Positions 61,438 through 64,000 of a stretch of DNA of 64,000 nt are shown here, in pieces. The notes under the pieces are model-generated. The model made no database searches, had not been told where the DNA came from, and saw nothing but the letters and a program-made list of their open reading frames with translations. The translations under genes and the position numbers were made by a program. The stretch spans positions 558,001 through 622,000 of the forward strand of contig NZ_CADFGE010000001.1 of the NCBI RefSeq assembly GCF_902833645.1, given 5' to 3'. Source of the DNA: Paraburkholderia fungorum. GTDB lineage: Bacteria; Pseudomonadota; Gammaproteobacteria; Burkholderiales; Burkholderiaceae. Numbering within the stretch: position 1 is the stretch's first letter; the number at the start of each line of letters is the position of its first letter.

Positions 61438-62757
61438 ATGTCCCCAGCCCCACGCAAGCAGAGGCTGTATGTTTTCATCTCGGCGTTTCTCGGCACGGCG
61501 ATCGAGCAATACGATTTCCTGCTGTATGGGACGGCCTCGGCGCTCGTGTTCAGCAAGATTTTCTTTCCGACGCTTGATCCGCTCGCCGGCACGATCGCTT
61601 CGCTCGGCACCTACGCGGCCGGCTATTTTGCGCGTGGCGCGGGGGCGCTGATCTGCGGGCATTTCGGCGATCGCATCGGCCGCAAGACGCTGCTGCTTGC
61701 CACGCTGCTGGTGATGGGCACGGCGTCGACGCTCGTCGGTTGCCTGCCGACGTACGCCCAGATCGGTATCTGGGCGCCGATCCTGCTGACGCTGCTGCGA
61801 ATATTCCAAGGCCTTGCGATCGGTGGCGAGCAAAGCGGCGCCACCGTGCTCAGCGTGGAAAGTGCGCCGGCGGGACGCCGTGGCCTGTACGGAAGCTGGA
61901 GCAACTCGGGGAGCTACGGCGGTGCGCTGTTGTCGACGGGTGCTTTGCTTCTCACGTCGAGACTGCCGGAAGCCGATTTTCTCACCTGGGGTTGGCGGAT
62001 TCCGTTCCTGTTCAGTGCGGTGCTGTTGGTAATCGGGCTGCTCGGACGCGTACGGCTGCCTGAAGCGCATGAATTCGAGCAGATGAAGGCGACCCAGGCC
62101 GTCGCACGTTTTCCGCTCGCCGACCTGTTTCGTAACAATCGCCGGGAAATCGCGATTGTCTTTATGGCACGACTCGGCGAAATCACGTGGTCGATCTTTG
62201 TGCTGCTGTTTTCCGTCGCCTACGTCACCGTCCATCTGGCGCTGCCGCGCCAGGTGGTGCTCGCCGCGATCATGGCTGGCGCTATGCTGGCCGTCTTCAT
62301 GGTGCCGCTGTTCGCCGCCCTGTCCGATCGCATTGGCCGCAAGCCGATCTACCTGGCTGGCCTGCTCGCGTGCGCGCTTTACGTCTGGCCGTATTTCACC
62401 CTGCTGAACACGCGCGATCCGGCTCTGGTCAAACTCGCCATCGTCATTGCACTCGGTCTGATCCATCCGTTGATGTACGGCCCGCAAGGCGGTTTCTTTG
62501 CCGATATGTTCGACGTCAAGGTGCGTTTTTCCGGCGTATCCATAGGGGCGATCGGCGCAATCATTGGCGGCGGCATCAGCCCGGTGATCTGCTCCGCGTT
62601 GCTCGCCGCGCGCAATGGCGATCCCCTGTGGGTCGCGTGCTACGTCGCTGTGAGTTCGTTGATTGCCGCCAGCTTCGTGCTGCTTGCGCCGCGCAGCGGC
62701 ACTGTATCGAACACGATTCGCGAGCCGGTTGCGCAATCGCAGGCTGGTCAGTCCTGA
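61438..62757 (+). CDS. MHS-family organic-acid transporter
   Basis: This 439-residue MFS protein belongs to the metabolite:H+ symporter (MHS) group. It has GTAIEQYDFLLYGTASALVF in helix 1, the motif GHFGDRIGRKT after helix 2 (about 72-82), RIFQGLAIGGEQSGATVLSVE and a repeated DRIGRKP in the second half. Members import citrate, shikimate, ketoglutarate or similar acids. AGGAGG precedes ATG 61438. It is followed after 28 bases by the class II aldolase-like gene, so both may serve one pathway. Confidence 0.92.
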   Translation: MSPAPRKQRLYVFISAFLGTAIEQYDFLLYGTASALVFSKIFFPTLDPLAGTIASLGTYAAGYFARGAGALICGHFGDRIGRKTLLLATLLVMGTASTLVGCLPTYAQIGIWAPILLTLLRIFQGLAIGGEQSGATVLSVESAPAGRRGLYGSWSNSGSYGGALLSTGALLLTSRLPEADFLTWGWRIPFLFSAVLLVIGLLGRVRLPEAHEFEQMKATQAVARFPLADLFRNNRREIAIVFMARLGEITWSIFVLLFSVAYVTVHLALPRQVVLAAIMAGAMLAVFMVPLFAALSDRIGRKPIYLAGLLACALYVWPYFTLLNTRDPALVKLAIVIALGLIHPLMYGPQGGFFADMFDVKVRFSGVSIGAIGAIIGGGISPVICSALLAARNGDPLWVACYVAVSSLIAASFVLLAPRSGTVSNTIREPVAQSQAGQS

Positions 62758-62785
62758 GTCATTATCCGAACACAAGGAGATTCCC

Positions 62786-63556
62786 ATGAGCGAACATGAC
62801 AAATCGAATCTGAGCCGCGGCATCGCCGCGGAGATGGACCATAAGCTCGAGCAGGGCGCATGGGACGCCCGGCAAAAGCTTGCGCTGACGTGCCGGATGC
62901 TCGCGCACGAAGGGCACTCCGAGACCCTCGCGGGGCAGATTACGCTGCGCGTTGGCGACGGTACGTTCCTGACGACCGCGATGGCGGTTGGTTTCGATGA
63001 AGTCACGCGCAGCAGCGTCATTCGTATCGACGATGAAATGCGTGTGATCGAAGGCGGTGGTATGGCTAACCCCGCGATCCGTTTTCATTTGTGGATCTAC
63101 CGGCGCCGGCCGGATGTCAACTGCATTGTTCATACGCATCCGCCGTATGTAAACGCCCTCTCAATGACGGGCGTGCCGCTTGAAGTCGCCCACATGGATG
63201 CGACGCCATTCTTTAACGACTGCGCTTTTTTGAAGGAATGGCCGGGACTGCCTATCGCGGATAATGAGGGGGAAATCATCTCCGGCGCGCTCGGCAATAA
63301 GCGGACGATCCTGCTGGCAAATCACGGATTTCTTGCGGCCACCTCCTCGATCGAGGAATCGGCTTATCTATCCGTGCTGATCGAACGCGCCGCGCGTAGC
63401 CAGATTCTAGCCAGATCGATGGGCCAGATCGTGAGTATCGATCCGGCGCTGGCGCAGGAATCGCACGATTTTCTGCTGCTGCCCAGCATCGTCAAGGCGA
63501 GTTTCGCGTTGTTCGGGCGGCGCGTGATCCGGCGCGAACCGGAGGTTCTTTTCTAG
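62786..63556 (+). CDS. Class II aldolase/adducin-family protein
   Basis: This 256-residue protein has the zinc-binding His116 and His118 (IVHTHPPYVNA) and His180 (LLANHGFLAA) of class II aldolases. The Glu that usually provides the catalytic acid (PSSE) is replaced in the matching NPAIRFH segment, as in other adducin-type members. It may be an aldolase, decarboxylase or epimerase of a hydroxy or keto acid. AAGGAGA precedes ATG 62786. It lies 28 bases after the MHS transporter gene and before the AraC-type gene. Confidence 0.88.
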   Translation: MSEHDKSNLSRGIAAEMDHKLEQGAWDARQKLALTCRMLAHEGHSETLAGQITLRVGDGTFLTTAMAVGFDEVTRSSVIRIDDEMRVIEGGGMANPAIRFHLWIYRRRPDVNCIVHTHPPYVNALSMTGVPLEVAHMDATPFFNDCAFLKEWPGLPIADNEGEIISGALGNKRTILLANHGFLAATSSIEESAYLSVLIERAARSQILARSMGQIVSIDPALAQESHDFLLLPSIVKASFALFGRRVIRREPEVLF

Positions 63557-63647
63557 GGTTTTCGTCGCTTTTGCCGGGCAGCGGGCTGCGCGATAATCGG
63601 ACGACTTACACCGGCACCACCCACAATGCCGCTTTCGGGAGTTTGTC

Positions 63648-64000
63648 ATGCGCACTGTCGACTTGCCGTACGCTCCGACGCTCTGCGAAATGCCCGCGCG
63701 CTGTGTCGACGAATGGAAGCTCTCACTCGACGACATTGTTACACCAGGCGACATTCTGCTTGCCGGCGGCAGGTCCGAGGGGGAAATCCGCGCAGGCCGG
63801 CTGATGGGCGGCGGGGTGCTGGCGACTGTGCAACTGGGGTTGTCGGAAGTGCGCCACGAAAGGGCACATCTGCAAAATCTCGTGGGCGATGACGTCATTG
63901 TTCTGATCGTGCTCGACGGCTGCGGCACGGTCACGCAGCAACAGCGCACGCTGCCTTTCAAAGCCGGCGACATCACTTTCCGGCGTGCACGCGTACCGTC
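63648..64000 (+). CDS. AraC-type regulator, N-terminal part cut by window end
   Basis: The open frame from ATG 63648 (GGGAG 6 bases upstream) runs without stop to the window end. It encodes about 117 residues: LSLDDIVTPGDILLAGGRSE, then LATVQLGLSEVRHE and VLIVLDGCGTVTQQQRTLPF, ending KAGDITFRRARVPS. The GDITFRRARVPS segment is the typical hinge of AraC_binding_2 sensor domains. The DNA-binding domain should lie beyond 64000. It is placed to regulate the MHS transporter and aldolase genes. Confidence 0.7.
   Translation, partial: MRTVDLPYAPTLCEMPARCVDEWKLSLDDIVTPGDILLAGGRSEGEIRAGRLMGGGVLATVQLGLSEVRHERAHLQNLVGDDVIVLIVLDGCGTVTQQQRTLPFKAGDITFRRARVP

Noticed and set aside
61399..63021. Leftward open frame of 540 codons opposite the MHS transporter gene
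   Set aside because: It is antisense to a clear transporter and aldolase-family gene, is rich in Arg/Gln/His typical of shadow frames at high GC, and has no domain.
1..64000. tRNA, rRNA, CRISPR arrays, att sites and replication origins
   Set aside because: No cloverleaf, ribosomal, regularly spaced repeat, integrase-linked or iteron/DnaA-box cluster pattern was seen on reading both strands; no search tool was available.

Overview
The window looks like a secondary replicon or accessory chromosome region of a Burkholderiaceae member of the Paraburkholderia/Caballeronia/Burkholderia type. The reasons are high GC with strongly GC-biased third codon positions, many LysR-type regulators, and many one-domain oxidoreductases and hydrolases each paired with its own divergent regulator. 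I see no rRNA, tRNA, CRISPR array, replication origin, phage module or intact insertion sequence.

Layout. 1-3.3 kb: a secreted protein divergent from a LysR gene, then a histidine-rich leader peptide with a transcription attenuator in front of a frameshifted, minimal histidyl-tRNA-synthetase-like gene and a truncated MFS gene. 3.3-10.8 kb: two SDRs with a LysR; a ferredoxin/metallo-hydrolase; a TetR gene with tandem palindromic operators driving an epimerase-like protein, a DoxX-like protein and an FAD monooxygenase. 10.9-12.4 kb: a block of four small proteins of unknown function. 12.5-19 kb: a stress-type module with an epimerase, an old-yellow-enzyme reductase, a chloroperoxidase-like hydrolase, an acetoacetate-decarboxylase-fold protein, two MerR regulators and a DJ-1/PfpI protein. 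Three of these genes sit behind MerR-type promoters with a 19-bp spacer.

19-34 kb: regulator/enzyme pairs (XRE/alcohol dehydrogenase, HxlR/NmrA-like reductase, WYL regulator/VOC protein), small secreted or membrane proteins, a GFA protein, a metallo-hydrolase/tautomerase/hypothetical operon divergent from a LysR, a GST, isochorismatase-like hydrolases, an esterase divergent from an AraC regulator, RidA and PNPOx-like proteins. 34-51 kb: MFS transporters, SDRs with AraC and LysR regulators, a NUDIX protein, and paralogues of argC and purA, each divergent from a LysR gene. A MAPEG protein, an acetyltransferase, a cupin, a second RidA, a GNAT and a small lipoprotein follow.

51-64 kb: a Tat-exported metallo-beta-lactamase-fold hydrolase followed by a CobW-type GTPase. 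Then comes a catabolic block: LysR, a fluoroacetate-dehalogenase-type hydrolase with the whole catalytic set, a leuC/leuD-type hydratase, a DctA transporter, two MFS transporters, a class II aldolase-like protein and an AraC-type regulator cut by the window end.

Several short remnants (a LysR C-terminus, a kinase C-terminus, an alpha/beta-hydrolase C-terminus, an MFS N-terminus, a YdhR-like N-terminus) show repeated gene loss between the pairs. Most functions here are family assignments made by eye; substrates are mostly unknown.
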